From Bradyrhizobium sp. SZCCT0148 (lineage in GTDB: Bacteria; Pseudomonadota; Alphaproteobacteria; Rhizobiales; Xanthobacteraceae): DNA of 64,000 nt. Below, in pieces: positions 46,104 through 54,670 of the stretch (positions are counted from its first letter, which is position 1; each line of letters begins with the position of its first letter). Both the position numbers and the translations under genes were made by a program. The stretch spans positions 233,009-297,008 of the forward strand of contig NZ_JAFCKT010000007.1 of assembly GCF_018129985.1 (NCBI RefSeq), read 5' to 3'. The notes under the pieces are model-generated. The model was not told the DNA's origin, made no database searches, and saw nothing but the letters and a program-made list of their open reading frames with translations.

Positions 46104-46883
46104 TCACGTAAACTCCGCCTCCACCACGCCCAGCCCGTCCAGCTCCATCCGCACCTTGTCGCCGGCCTTGAGCCACAGCGTCTTGACCAGGCTGCCGGTG
46201 AGCACGAGCTGTCCCGCGTGAAGACCCTTGCCGTCGGCGGCGAGATGGTTGGCGAGCCAGGCGAGCGCGTTGTGGGGATGACCAAGGACGTCGGCGCCGG
46301 TGCCCTGGCTGACCTCTTCGCCGTTGAGGATGGCGCGGCCCTTGACCGCTTTGAGGTCCGGCACCGACGAACGCGGCACCGACGGGGCCAGCACGCAGCC
46401 GGCGGCGAAGAAATCATCGGCGATCAGCGTCGGGGCGCCCATCGTTTCCCACTTCACGTAGCGGTCGTCGACGATCTCGATCGCGGGATGATAGGCCTCG
46501 ACGGCTTCGCCGACCCATTCGGCGGTGAATGGCGCTTCGCCGGCGGCGAGGTTCCGCTTCAGCCGTACCGCGATCTCGCATTCGACGCCGACACGGACAT
46601 AGTCGGAAGCCGCGAGCCGGGCGCCGGTGTCATGCACGCCCTTCTGGAACACGCCGCCGCCGCAAGGGTGCGGGATGCCGATATAGTCCTGCATCACCTG
46701 GCTGGTGCAGCCGATCTTGTAGCCGACCAGCGGTCCGAGATGCGGCAGCAAGAGATCGTGCAGCGCGCGCTGGACCTGATAGCCCTCTGCTTCATCTTCG
46801 GGCGGATGCTCCAGCGCCGCGAGCGGCGCATGGTTGCGGCGCGCCAGCGCGATCGCCTTCGCGGCTTCGAGAATCCTGTCCAT
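46104..46883 (-). CDS. 2-keto-4-pentenoate hydratase family protein
   Basis: 259 residues of the FAH/MhpD fold, which hydrates 2-hydroxypenta-2,4-dienoates in meta-cleavage pathways or decarboxylates oxo-acids. GYKIGCTSQVMQDYIGIPHP, the metal-binding RVGVECEIAVRL and AIEIVDDRYVKWE, and GHPHNALAWLANHLA are characteristic. No other meta-cleavage gene in the window, so its pathway is open. Non-flagellar insert in the flagellar region. Confidence 0.88.
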   Translation of the reverse strand: MDRILEAAKAIALARRNHAPLAALEHPPEDEAEGYQVQRALHDLLLPHLGPLVGYKIGCTSQVMQDYIGIPHPCGGGVFQKGVHDTGARLAASDYVRVGVECEIAVRLKRNLAAGEAPFTAEWVGEAVEAYHPAIEIVDDRYVKWETMGAPTLIADDFFAAGCVLAPSVPRSSVPDLKAVKGRAILNGEEVSQGTGADVLGHPHNALAWLANHLAADGKGLHAGQLVLTGSLVKTLWLKAGDKVRMELDGLGVVEAEFT

Positions 46884-46979
46884 CGGCGCCGCCTCCCACG
46901 CTACGCAAGTGAAGGCGGCACTTCAGCACCCCCGCCGGGGCATGACAAGCGCGGGCCAAAGAACAGTTCGAGAGTGCCT

Positions 46980-48008
46980 TCAACCCTTGACGAGACCGAG
47001 CCGGATCAGGCTTTCGGCCGTTGCTAGGATCGCTTCATTGTTGGAACGGGGTTGCCAGCCGAGCACCGACCTCGCCTTGGCGCTGGTCGAATGTCGTACC
47101 TTGCCGAGCATCGGCACGACCGCACGCAGCAAAGGAATCCGGTTGGCGGCAAGCCGCACCAGCCAGTCCGGCGCCTGCAGCCGCGGAACCCGGCCCGCCC
47201 GCGACCCCAGTTCCCGCCGTAGCACTTTGGCGATGTCGAGGATCGACATCGTCTCGCCGGACACCGCGATGAAGCGCTCGCCCTTCGCTTCCGGCGCGTT
47301 CATTGCCCGCAGGTGCAGATCGGCGACGTCGCGCACGTCGACCACGCCGAAATAGACCCGCGGCACGGCCGGCATGGCCCCGTCGAGCAGCGATTTGACG
47401 ATCTCGATCGAGCCGGAATAGTCCGGCCCGAGCACCGGGCCGAAGATGCCGACAGGATTGACCACCGATAATTCGAGGCCGCCGCCCTCCTGCGCAATGA
47501 AATCCCAGGCCGCCCGCTCGGCCAGCGTCTTGGACTTGATGTAGGGCTGCACGTCGGCACCGCCCAGATCGGTCCAGTCGAACTCGTCGAACGGCTTGTC
47601 GCGCGGCGGATGGCCGTAGCCGATCGCCCCCAGCGACGAGGTGATGACCACGCGCCTGACGCCGGCCTCGCGCGCGGCGCGCAGCACCCGCAGCGTGCCG
47701 TCACGGGCGGGGACGATCATCTCGTTCTCGTCCTTGGGAACGCTGGTCGAGAGCGGCGAGGCGACATGGAGCACGTAGTCGCATCCCGCGACCGCCTCGC
47801 GCCAGCCCTCGTCCGCGGTGAGGTCGGTGGTAAAGAACGACAGGCTTTCGGGCGCAACCGCCCCGCCCTCGCGCAGCATCGCCAGCACGGCGGCCTGCCG
47901 GTCCGGCCGGCGCACCGTGGTCCGCACCTGATGGCCGGCGGCGAGAAGTTGCAGGACGACATGGATGCCGACGAAGCCGGACCCGCCGGTCACCAGGACA
48001 GTGCTCAT
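46980..48008 (-). CDS. NAD-dependent epimerase/aldehyde reductase (extended SDR)
   Basis: 342 residues from ATG 48008. Rossmann motif VLVTGGSGFVGIHVVLQLLA, substrate/NADP region VRTTVRRPDRQ, and active site YIKSKTLAER (YxxxK). Resembles dihydroflavonol-4-reductase-like aldehyde reductases. Divergent from an HxlR regulator 91 bases away, which likely controls it. Confidence 0.9.
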   Translation of the reverse strand: MSTVLVTGGSGFVGIHVVLQLLAAGHQVRTTVRRPDRQAAVLAMLREGGAVAPESLSFFTTDLTADEGWREAVAGCDYVLHVASPLSTSVPKDENEMIVPARDGTLRVLRAAREAGVRRVVITSSLGAIGYGHPPRDKPFDEFDWTDLGGADVQPYIKSKTLAERAAWDFIAQEGGGLELSVVNPVGIFGPVLGPDYSGSIEIVKSLLDGAMPAVPRVYFGVVDVRDVADLHLRAMNAPEAKGERFIAVSGETMSILDIAKVLRRELGSRAGRVPRLQAPDWLVRLAANRIPLLRAVVPMLGKVRHSTSAKARSVLGWQPRSNNEAILATAESLIRLGLVKG

Positions 48009-48099
48009 TTGAAATTTCCTCATGGCACAGGCCGGCGAATGGGTTCCGCCACCTGCTCAAGGCCGCATCTGGTCACTATCTCCGGGGGCAACAAGTAGA

Positions 48100-48498
48100 A
48101 TGGATTTCGAGACCGGTATGGAAAACCTGACCAGCGCCCGCGACGAAGACTGCGATTGCAGCCCCGCCCCTGCCGTGCTCGCCGATTTCAAGCAGGCCAT
48201 CCATGCCATCGGCGGCAAGTGGAAGCTGGAGATCCTGTTCGCACTGATGAACGGTGCGGTCCGCTTCGGCGCCTTGCGGCGATCGATCGACGGCATCACC
48301 CAGCACATGTTGACCACGCAATTGCGCGAACTGCAGCGGGACGGATTGGTCTCGCGCACCGTTCTCGCCGAGAAGCCGTTGCAGATCGCCTACGAGCTGA
48401 CCGATGCGGCCTACGGCCTGCTGCCGGCGTTTAAGGAAATATTGAGCTGGTCCAGGCTTTATGGGGATGCACGCCTCGCGGCGTCGCACGAAGCCTGA
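48100..48498 (+). CDS. HxlR-family transcriptional regulator
   Basis: 132 residues from ATG 48100. Winged helix with AIHAIGGKWKLEILFALMNG, RFGALRRSIDGITQHMLTTQ LRELQRDGLV and a C-terminal dimer helix. N-terminal CDCS segment may sense electrophiles or oxidants, as in many HxlR proteins. Divergent from the aldehyde reductase. Confidence 0.88.
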   Translation: MDFETGMENLTSARDEDCDCSPAPAVLADFKQAIHAIGGKWKLEILFALMNGAVRFGALRRSIDGITQHMLTTQLRELQRDGLVSRTVLAEKPLQIAYELTDAAYGLLPAFKEILSWSRLYGDARLAASHEA

Positions 48499-48748
48499 TT
48501 GCAGCGATGCTTGATGCAGCTCGATCCACGCTTCAACAAGCTCGACGATCTCGTTGATGCGACTCGCAAAATCTCCCGCACCTGAAGTGAAGGCTGTTTC
48601 TCATCCGAACTCACGTGAGCTCGGAGGAAGTGACTCTAGCCCATTGATTGCGATTCACTTTTCGCAATGCATCCGCGCGCCAAGGCGCGCCGGCAATCGA
48701 CAGGCAAAACGCTGAACACGGCGCGAAGCTGCGCCTTGGTCCCACAAC

Positions 48749-48771
48749 AAAAGAGCCGCACGTGGCGGCTC
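48749..48771 (-). terminator. Rho-independent terminator of dksA
   Basis: Minus strand GAGCCGC-CACGT-GCGGCTC followed by TTTTGTTGTG; six bases after the dksA stop. The 278-base gap 48499-48776 has nothing else recognised. Confidence 0.85.
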
Positions 48772-48776
48772 CGTCT

Positions 48777-49187
48777 CTATTCGTCGCGATAGACCTTCTC
48801 GCGCTTCTCGTGGCGCTCCTGCGCCTCCACCGAGAGCGTCGCGATGGGCCGGGCCTCGAGCCGCTTCAACGAGATCGGCTCGCCGGTGTCCTCGCAATAG
48901 CCGTAGGTGTTGTCCTCGATCCGCTGGAGCGCAGCGTCGATCTTGGCGATCAGCTTGCGCTGGCGGTCGCGGGCACGGAGTTCGATGGCACGGTCGGTTT
49001 CGGACGATGCCCGATCGGCGAGATCGGGGTGGTTCACGTTCTCCTCCTGCAAGGCTTGCAGGGTGAGCTTGGACTCTTTGAGGATCTCATCCTTCCAGGC
49101 GAGGAGCTTCAAGCGGAAGTACTCCTTCTGCCGGTCGTTCATGAAAGGCTCTTTTTCGGTCGGTCGGTAGTTTTTCAACTTTTCCAA
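48777..49187 (-). CDS. dksA: RNA polymerase-binding transcription factor DksA
   Basis: 136 residues from TTG 49187. An in-frame stop lies just upstream and the N-terminal KNYRPTEKEPFMNDRQ is conserved in alphaproteobacterial DksA, so the ATG at 49142 is probably internal. Coiled coil (about 20-95), DxxDxA-like tip (DLADRASSETDRAIEL), and finger region GYCEDTGEPISLKRLEARPI ATLSVEAQERHE. The four zinc-ligand positions read C, T, S, A; only one Cys is left. Binds the secondary channel and works with ppGpp. Confidence 0.93.
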   Translation of the reverse strand: MEKLKNYRPTEKEPFMNDRQKEYFRLKLLAWKDEILKESKLTLQALQEENVNHPDLADRASSETDRAIELRARDRQRKLIAKIDAALQRIEDNTYGYCEDTGEPISLKRLEARPIATLSVEAQERHEKREKVYRDE

Positions 49188-49356
49188 GGGCGGCCTATCT
49201 GTCTAAGCAACGACTCGTACGGCGGACGAGGTCCGCTGAGCGGGGCCTTATATAGCGGCCACCTGTGACAGACAATATTTCCCTCACCGCCCGAGCGGCG
49301 CCCCCAAGCCCTTGCACAGGAAGGTTTATCCTGGAGGACCGGGGGCGGCCGAAAGC

Positions 49357-49968
49357 CTAGTAGCCGACCGTGAAGCGCTGCTTCACATGGGCAGGGCGTT
49401 CGATCTCGTCTGCGAGCGCAATCGCGTAGTCGGCAAAGGTGATCCAGCTCTTGCCGTTCGCATCTGCGAGAAGCTGGTCGGTCCCGAGCCGGAACTTGCC
49501 GGTGCGCTCCCCCTCGACGAACAGCGCCGACGGCGAAATGAAGGTCCAGTTCAGGTCCTTTTCCTGCCGCAGCAGGTCGAGGAAAGCACCGCCCGCCTCC
49601 GCTTCCGCCTTGTATTCGGCCGGAAAATTGGGAGTCGTGACCAGTTTGACGCCCGGAGCGACCTCCAGGCTGCCGGCGCCGCCGACGACGAGGTAACGAC
49701 CGACTTTGGCGGCCTTCGCCGCGCCGATCAGCTTCTGCGCATCGCTGGCCAGGAAGTGCACGGAACTCACGGCGACATCGTGCCCGGTCCACAGTCTGGC
49801 AAGGCCCGCCTGGTCGAGCACGTCCCCCTTGGTCGGCGTGACGTTCGGCAGGACCGCGATCTTCTCGAGGTTCCGGGCAATGGCCGTGACCGCATGGCAG
49901 CGCCGGGACAGTTCCTTGGCGATCTCGGACCCGGCCCGGCCCGACGCGCCGGCAACTGCGATTTTCAT
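49357..49968 (-). CDS. NAD(P)H-binding atypical SDR (YwnB-like)
   Basis: 203 residues. Rossmann motif KIAVAGASGRAGSEIAKELS, then VTAIARNLEKIAVLPNVTPT, GDVLDQAGLARLW and YLVVGGAGSLEVAPGVKLV. Atypical SDR without an obvious YxxxK, like redox-sensing or quinone-type YwnB/BLVRB-like proteins. Divergent from a second HxlR gene. Confidence 0.88.
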   Translation of the reverse strand: MKIAVAGASGRAGSEIAKELSRRCHAVTAIARNLEKIAVLPNVTPTKGDVLDQAGLARLWTGHDVAVSSVHFLASDAQKLIGAAKAAKVGRYLVVGGAGSLEVAPGVKLVTTPNFPAEYKAEAEAGGAFLDLLRQEKDLNWTFISPSALFVEGERTGKFRLGTDQLLADANGKSWITFADYAIALADEIERPAHVKQRFTVGY

Positions 49969-50119
49969 GGAAGGCTCCTTTGCTTCTTTGGTAACTAATG
50001 GTGACTAGATATCGTAAAGGATGCTGGTGTTAAGAGAGCACTTTGTGCTTACCTGATTACGCTGGGGTAACTGCCACGCGCATCGCAAGCGCGACGAAAA
50101 CCGGATTCGAGGCCTGACG

Positions 50120-50491
50120 ATGAAACCCGACGTCTATGCAGCGAACTGCCCGACGCGCCAGATCCTCGATCGCATCGGCGACAAATGGGCGGTGCTGATC
50201 CTGCTGCTGCTGCGCGAGGAGCCGATGCGCTTCAATCAGCTGCGCCGCACGATCGAAGGCATTTCGCAGAAGATGCTGAGCCAGGTTCTCAAATCGCTCG
50301 AACGCGACGGCTTGCTCAAGCGCCACGCCATCGCGACCGTGCCCGTCACGGTAGAGTATTCGATCACGCAGCTCGGACTGACGCTCGCCGGCGCGGTCGA
50401 TCCGCTGCGCGATTGGGCCGAACAGAATCTGAAAGACGTTCTCGCCGCCCAGCGCAGCTATGACGCGCAGCAGAAGAAGGAAGCGGCGTAA
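50120..50491 (+). CDS. HxlR-family transcriptional regulator
   Basis: 123 residues. ANCPTRQILDRIGDKWAVLI LLLLREEPMRF with the single conserved Cys (C10) just before the first helix, then LRRTIEGISQKMLSQVLKSL ERDGLL. The Cys is the redox/aldehyde sensor in HypR- and YodB-like proteins. The divergent promoter region has GGTAACTA (49990-49997) and GGTGACTA (50000-50007), a tandem repeat that may be its binding site. Confidence 0.9.
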   Translation: MKPDVYAANCPTRQILDRIGDKWAVLILLLLREEPMRFNQLRRTIEGISQKMLSQVLKSLERDGLLKRHAIATVPVTVEYSITQLGLTLAGAVDPLRDWAEQNLKDVLAAQRSYDAQQKKEAA

Positions 50492-50534
50492 GGGGCGCGT
50501 TGTGGAAAGACACGCGGTCTCGCCCAGCCCCCGC

Positions 50535-50576
50535 CGTCATGCCTCGGCTTGACCGGGGCATCCAGCACGCCGCTGG
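50535..50576. repeat. Partial dispersed repeat (CGTCATGCCTCGGCTTGACC type)
   Basis: CGTCATGCCTCGGCTTGACC GGGGCATCCAG is the left end of a common Bradyrhizobiaceae palindrome; the right half is not clear. Lies after the HxlR gene and before the converging fliX. Confidence 0.5.
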
Positions 50577-50652
50577 CCGCTCGATTCAAAACGACGTCTC
50601 TGAATGACCGAGACGCCCGGCCAGCCGCACGACGACAGCTGAATATTCCTGA

Positions 50653-51066
50653 CTACGCCTGCCCCGCCTTGGCCAGCTCGACCTCGACGCGCAGCTCGAT
50701 CTCGGAGAGCACCGAGTCCAGTCCCGGATCGCCCGAGGATGATTTCAGGTTTGCTGCAGCATCGCGCAGGCGCATCACGGTCGAGGCGTCGAGATTGCCG
50801 GACAGCAGCCCCATCTTGAGATCGTCCAGCACGTCGAGCGCCGTCCTGCCGCGGGTGACCGAGCGCCTGCGGCGCTCGATCGGGTCCTCCGCGACGCCTT
50901 GCAACGCCAGCAGCCCGTCGATGTTGGCGGCCGCCTTCGGTGCGGCGGCGCTCCGGGTCTCCTGCGCCGACGATGTGTCGGGCAAAACGAAGGTGCCGGA
51001 GCCGGTCCGCCTGGCCTGGCTGGCCGGCGTTCCAAGCGTCGTGCCGTTCGGTCCGTAGATGCGCAT
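50653..51066 (-). CDS. fliX: Flagellar assembly regulator FliX
   Basis: 137 residues. MRIYGPNGT start and C-terminal helical part (ALDVLDDLKMGLLSGNLDAS) are typical of FliX. In Caulobacter FliX couples early flagellar assembly to the sigma-54 activator FlbD, allowing class III/IV expression. flbD is not in the window. Divergent from flgI. Confidence 0.92.
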   Translation of the reverse strand: MRIYGPNGTTLGTPASQARRTGSGTFVLPDTSSAQETRSAAAPKAAANIDGLLALQGVAEDPIERRRRSVTRGRTALDVLDDLKMGLLSGNLDASTVMRLRDAAANLKSSSGDPGLDSVLSEIELRVEVELAKAGQA

Positions 51067-51113
51067 CGGAGAGAATCCGGGTGATCGATGCCGTCACCTT
51101 CGCCGTCTTATGG

Positions 51114-51128
51114 TTAACGGGGCGTAAA
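51114..51128. promoter_or_regulatory. CtrA-like box before fliX
   Basis: TTAACGGGGCGTAAA: on the minus strand TTTA-N7-TTAACCAT, one base off in one half, 48 bases from the fliX start. The TATGGTTAAC flank equals that at flgB and flagellin 1. Confidence 0.55.
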
Positions 51129-51245
51129 CGGCCCGGCAAAATCTGCCGACAGGCGGCAGTTTCGCTCCTCACGGACAACACCGGCTGACACCGGTCGAAA
51201 CAGATTTAGTCAACCTATTCAGCGACCTATCCCTGCCCCGCCGGG

Positions 51246-51262
51246 TTGGCACAGCCCTCGCA
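51246..51262 (+). promoter_or_regulatory. Sigma-54 promoter of flgI
   Basis: TTGGCACAGCCCTCGCA: GG and GC twelve bases apart as at flgF (TTGGCACGGCTTTCGCT). Transcription would start near 51273, leaving an 80-base leader to ATG 51353. Confidence 0.7.
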
Positions 51263-51352
51263 AGGACAGCGTCGGACCAGCTCGTCATGGGAGTGTCGTG
51301 CAGGTCCTGACGATTTGAGGAGCCCTTTTTGAGGATCCTTGGGGAGCAGAGG

Positions 51353-52477
51353 ATGCCGAGCGTTCGTTGGGTGAGGATTATTGGGGTGGCCTGTGCCGCG
51401 TTGTCGGCGTTGACGCTGTCGCTCGCGCCCGCGGCTGCGACCTCGCGCATCAAGGACCTCGCCAATATCGAAGGCGTGCGGCAGAACCAGCTCATCGGCT
51501 ACGGCCTCGTCGTCGGCCTCAACGGCACCGGCGACACGCTCAACAACATCCCCTTCACCAAGCAGTCGCTGCAGGCGATGCTCGAGCGCATGGGCGTCAA
51601 CATCCGCGGCGCCACCATCCGCACCGGCAACGTCGCAGCTGTGATGGTGACCGGCAATCTGCCGGCCTTCGCCACCCAGGGCACGCGCATGGACGTCACC
51701 GTCTCCGCGCTCGGCGATGCCAAGAACCTCCAGGGCGGCACCCTGCTCGTCACGCCACTGTTAGGTGCCGACGGCAACGTCTACGCGGTGGCGCAAGGCT
51801 CGCTCGCGATCTCCGGCTTCCAGGCCGAGGGCGAGGCGGCCAAGATCGTGCGCGGCGTGCCGACCGTGGGACGCATCGCCAACGGTGCCATCATCGAGCG
51901 CGAGATCGAGTTCGCGCTCAATCGGCTGCCGAACGTGCGCCTGGCGCTGCGCAACGCCGACTTCACCACGGCCAAACGGATCGCGGCTGCGATCAACGAT
52001 TATCTCGGCGTCAAGACCGCCGAACCGATCGACCCCTCGACGGTACAGCTCTCGGTCCCGCCCGAGTTCAAGGGCAACGTCGTCGCCTTTCTCACCGAGA
52101 TCGAGCAGCTGCAGGTCGACCCTGATCTCGCAGCCAAGATCGTCATCGACGAACGCAGCGGCATCATCGTGATGGGCCGCGACGTCCGCGTCGCCACCGT
52201 CGCGGTGGCGCAGGGCAACCTCACCGTCACCATTTCCGAGAGCCCGCAGGTCAGCCAGCCCAACCCGCTGTCGCGCGGCCGCACCGTGGTCGCGCCGCGC
52301 AGCAGCGTGACCGTCACCGAGGACGGCAAGAAACTGGCGCTCGTCAAGGACGGCGTCTCGCTCCAGCAGCTCGTCGACGGCCTCAACGGCCTCGGCATCG
52401 GTCCGCGCGACATGATCAGCATCCTCCAGGCGATCAAGGCCGCCGGTGCGATCGAAGCCGACATCGAGGTGATGTGA
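51353..52477 (+). CDS. flgI: Flagellar P-ring protein FlgI
   Basis: 374 residues from ATG 51353 (ggggagcagagg upstream). Signal peptide ends near AAA-TSRI. SRIKDLANIEGVRQNQLIGY GLVVGLNGTGD is the FlgI signature; ends QAIKAAGAIEADIEVM. Periplasmic ring. Its TGA overlaps the next ATG. Confidence 0.97.
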   Translation: MPSVRWVRIIGVACAALSALTLSLAPAAATSRIKDLANIEGVRQNQLIGYGLVVGLNGTGDTLNNIPFTKQSLQAMLERMGVNIRGATIRTGNVAAVMVTGNLPAFATQGTRMDVTVSALGDAKNLQGGTLLVTPLLGADGNVYAVAQGSLAISGFQAEGEAAKIVRGVPTVGRIANGAIIEREIEFALNRLPNVRLALRNADFTTAKRIAAAINDYLGVKTAEPIDPSTVQLSVPPEFKGNVVAFLTEIEQLQVDPDLAAKIVIDERSGIIVMGRDVRVATVAVAQGNLTVTISESPQVSQPNPLSRGRTVVAPRSSVTVTEDGKKLALVKDGVSLQQLVDGLNGLGIGPRDMISILQAIKAAGAIEADIEVM

Positions 52478-52845
52478 TGCAGGCCGGCACGATCAACACC
52501 CCGCGCCTCGCCACCTCCTCGGCCTTCTCGGTCGAGAGCCGCAACGGCCGCCCCGATTTCGAACTCGCGAGCGCCCTGCAAAAGGTCTCGCCGAAGCAGC
52601 AGGCCAGGGCACAGAAGACCGCCACCGACTTCGAGGCGATGTTCCTCAACAGCATGTTCGCGCAGATGACCTCGGGCCTGAAGGGCGAAGGCCCGTTCGG
52701 CGACACGCCCGGCACCGGCGTGTGGCGCTCGATGCTGACCGAGCAATACTCCAAGAACTTCGCCAATGCCGGCGGCGTCGGCATTGCCCGCGACGTCTAT
52801 CGCACCCTCATCACGCAGCAGGCGAAAACGATCCGCTCGGCATAA
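52477..52845 (+). CDS. Rod-binding protein, FlgJ N-terminal domain only
   Basis: 122 residues. Covers the rod-cap domain (KTATDFEAMFLNSMFAQMTS; AGGVGIARDVYRTLITQQ) without the muramidase domain of enteric FlgJ. In alphaproteobacteria a separate lytic enzyme (SltF) does the peptidoglycan cutting. Often named CheL. Translationally coupled to flgI. Confidence 0.9.
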   Translation: MQAGTINTPRLATSSAFSVESRNGRPDFELASALQKVSPKQQARAQKTATDFEAMFLNSMFAQMTSGLKGEGPFGDTPGTGVWRSMLTEQYSKNFANAGGVGIARDVYRTLITQQAKTIRSA

Positions 52846-52856
52846 GGTCAAACGAG

Positions 52857-53351
52857 ATGAACCACTTCAACGCCTCACGTCAGCCGATGCAACAGCGGCC
52901 GAACACCGCGCCAGGCAGCGCCGAGGCGCGCAAGCTCGCCGAGGGCCTGATGGACGCGATGAGCGCCCTGCTCGGACTGATCGAGCGCGAGACCGAGCTC
53001 GTCCGCGCCGGCAAGGTTCGGGAAGCGATGATGCTCGAGAGCAAGAAGCAGGAGCTGTCGCGAAATTATGTCGGCGCCGTCGGCCAGTTGAAGGCGAACC
53101 AGGCTCAGCTCGCGAAATCCGCGCCGGAGCTGCTGTCGACGCTGCACCGCCACCACGATGCGTTTCGCGCGATGCTCCAGGTCAATCTCACCGTGCTCGC
53201 GACCGCGCACGCGGTCTCCGAAAGCGTCGTGCGCGGCGTCAATGCCGAGATCCAGAAGCGCAACGTGCCGAACACCTACACGGCCGCAGGTCGCCGCGCA
53301 GCTCCCGGCCCGCGTCACATCACCCCGCTCGCGGTCAGCCGCTCGCTCTGA
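52857..53351 (+). CDS. FlgN-like flagellar export chaperone
   Basis: 164 residues from ATG 52857. Helical: AEGLMDAMSALLGLIERETE LVRAGK and LESKKQELSRNYVGAVGQLK match the FlgN pattern (chaperone for hook-associated proteins). Basic, low-complexity C-terminus. 11 bases after the rod-binding gene, third gene of the flgI operon. Confidence 0.75.
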   Translation: MNHFNASRQPMQQRPNTAPGSAEARKLAEGLMDAMSALLGLIERETELVRAGKVREAMMLESKKQELSRNYVGAVGQLKANQAQLAKSAPELLSTLHRHHDAFRAMLQVNLTVLATAHAVSESVVRGVNAEIQKRNVPNTYTAAGRRAAPGPRHITPLAVSRSL

Positions 53352-53388
53352 TCACACGCGAGACAACAAGCGACAATTTTACGAAAAA

Positions 53389-53414
53389 CCGCGCGGCGAA
53401 AGCGTCGCGCGGTT
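53389..53414. terminator. Hairpin between the flgI operon and the FlaG-like gene
   Basis: ACCGCGCGGCG and CGTCGCGCGGT, 11-bp stem with one G-T pair and a 4-base loop. No strong T-run on the plus side; an A-run precedes it. Confidence 0.6.
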
Positions 53415-53512
53415 AGGCACGTTTCCTTACCGGGTGTTCAGTCCTGGTGTTCCATGGTTGCGTTACGAGAGGGGTTGGGATTTGACTCACGTTAGGCAAC
53501 CAGGAGGCTGCC

Positions 53513-53872
53513 ATGAGTACAGATTTCAGCATCAGGCCGGTGGGGATCCCGGCCCCTGTGCAGATCGTAACGACGTCCAACGCGGCGGCGAACGAGGCTG
53601 TGCAAACTGATCTTCCGGTGAACCAGACGGTCGCCGCGGCGGATACGAGCGCGCCCTTGCGTAACGATCTGCCGAACCACGAGAACGTCTCGCGCCAGGT
53701 CGTGTTCGACCAGGCGTCCGCATCCATGGTCTTCCAGGTCGTCAACGACAAGACCGACGCGGTGGTCAACCAGTTTCCCGACGAGGCGATGCTGCGCCGG
53801 CGGGCCTATTTTCATGCCATGGACATGAAGTCCGAGCCCTCGCGTCCGCTCAGCACCGACGTCAGCGCCTGA
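53513..53872 (+). CDS. FlaG-like protein
   Basis: 119 residues with caggagg before the ATG. C-terminal part VVFDQASASMVFQVVNDKTD AVVNQFPDEAMLRRR resembles FlaG (core: strand, D-x-x-TG-like turn, QIPxEE). FlaG proteins affect filament length or flagellin handling. Own transcript between the flgI operon and converging flaF. Confidence 0.65.
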   Translation: MSTDFSIRPVGIPAPVQIVTTSNAAANEAVQTDLPVNQTVAAADTSAPLRNDLPNHENVSRQVVFDQASASMVFQVVNDKTDAVVNQFPDEAMLRRRAYFHAMDMKSEPSRPLSTDVSA

Positions 53873-54006
53873 CGATCGCGGAATTCAGCTTGGCGGATCT
53901 TTAGCGATGGTCTGCTGCGTCTGACCGGCACCGGTCAGCGCGAAATTCGTGTTGCCGAAAAACGGAGATCCAGGCTGCCGGTGGTGCCGAGCATCACGAG
54001 CAACCG

Positions 54007-54375
54007 TCACGGCCGTCCCGACAGGCCCGCGGCGATATTGCGGTTGATCTCGATCAGCGGACGGAAGTGATCGAACTGCGGGCTCATCTGCAGCGCGGCG
54101 GTCTGGCTCAGCACGAACACGCTGATGTTGGCGATCTTCTGCCGGACATCGATCGGCTGCGGATTGTTGTCGCGCATCGCCTCACTCAGGAAGATGGTCC
54201 AGAGCTTGCGGTTGAACATCAGCGCCTGCATGGTCTGCTCGCTGAGCGGATCGGCATTGTTCACCGCATCCTGAAGCTTGTTCGCGGCCTTGAGCAAGGT
54301 CTGCGCCTCGATGTCGCGAGGAGATGCAGTGGTCGTTGCAACGCGCGCGTAAGCCGAGGCAGCGGAATTCGACAT
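54007..54375 (-). CDS. flaF: Flagellin biosynthesis regulator FlaF
   Basis: 122 residues from ATG 54375. AASAYARVATTTASPRDIEA QTLLKAANKL and LMFNRKLWTIFLSEAMRDNN match FlaF, which promotes flagellin translation or secretion and opposes FlbT in Caulobacter. FlbT is not in the window. Lies downstream of the flagellin array on the same strand but with its own CtrA-type box. Confidence 0.93.
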   Translation of the reverse strand: MSNSAASAYARVATTTASPRDIEAQTLLKAANKLQDAVNNADPLSEQTMQALMFNRKLWTIFLSEAMRDNNPQPIDVRQKIANISVFVLSQTAALQMSPQFDHFRPLIEINRNIAAGLSGRP

Positions 54376-54449
54376 CAATCACACCCTGGAGGTAACCTAG
54401 CGCGTTGTAAGCGCTTAAGGATTTCTTTTCCAACCCTAGGCAGCACCGC

Positions 54450-54464
54450 TTAAGATTTGCTTAC
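54450..54464. promoter_or_regulatory. CtrA-type box before flaF
   Basis: TTAAGATTTGCTTAC: TTAA-N7-TTAC, one base off, 75 bases upstream of the flaF start. Confidence 0.5.
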
Positions 54465-54607
54465 GTGTTGTGCTTGGAAGCACTCCGGACAATTACGGGG
54501 CACGGAGTTCTTCGTTAGCGCAACGCTAGATCGATGCATGCGCGAAGTAAATTCGCTTCGCGTGATACGTGTCGATCTCGGCTAATCTCGTCTTAGCGAT
54601 CTCCCTC

Positions 54608-54637
54608 AAAAAGAACGGCGGAGCGTTAGCCCCGCCG
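54608..54637 (-). terminator. Terminator of flagellin gene 1
   Basis: Minus strand CGGCGGGGC-TAAC-GCTCCGCCG then TTCTTTTTGAG. 34 bases after the stop. Confidence 0.85.
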
Positions 54638-54670
54638 CGATATTTCGTATGACGATCTTGCGCTGCGAGA

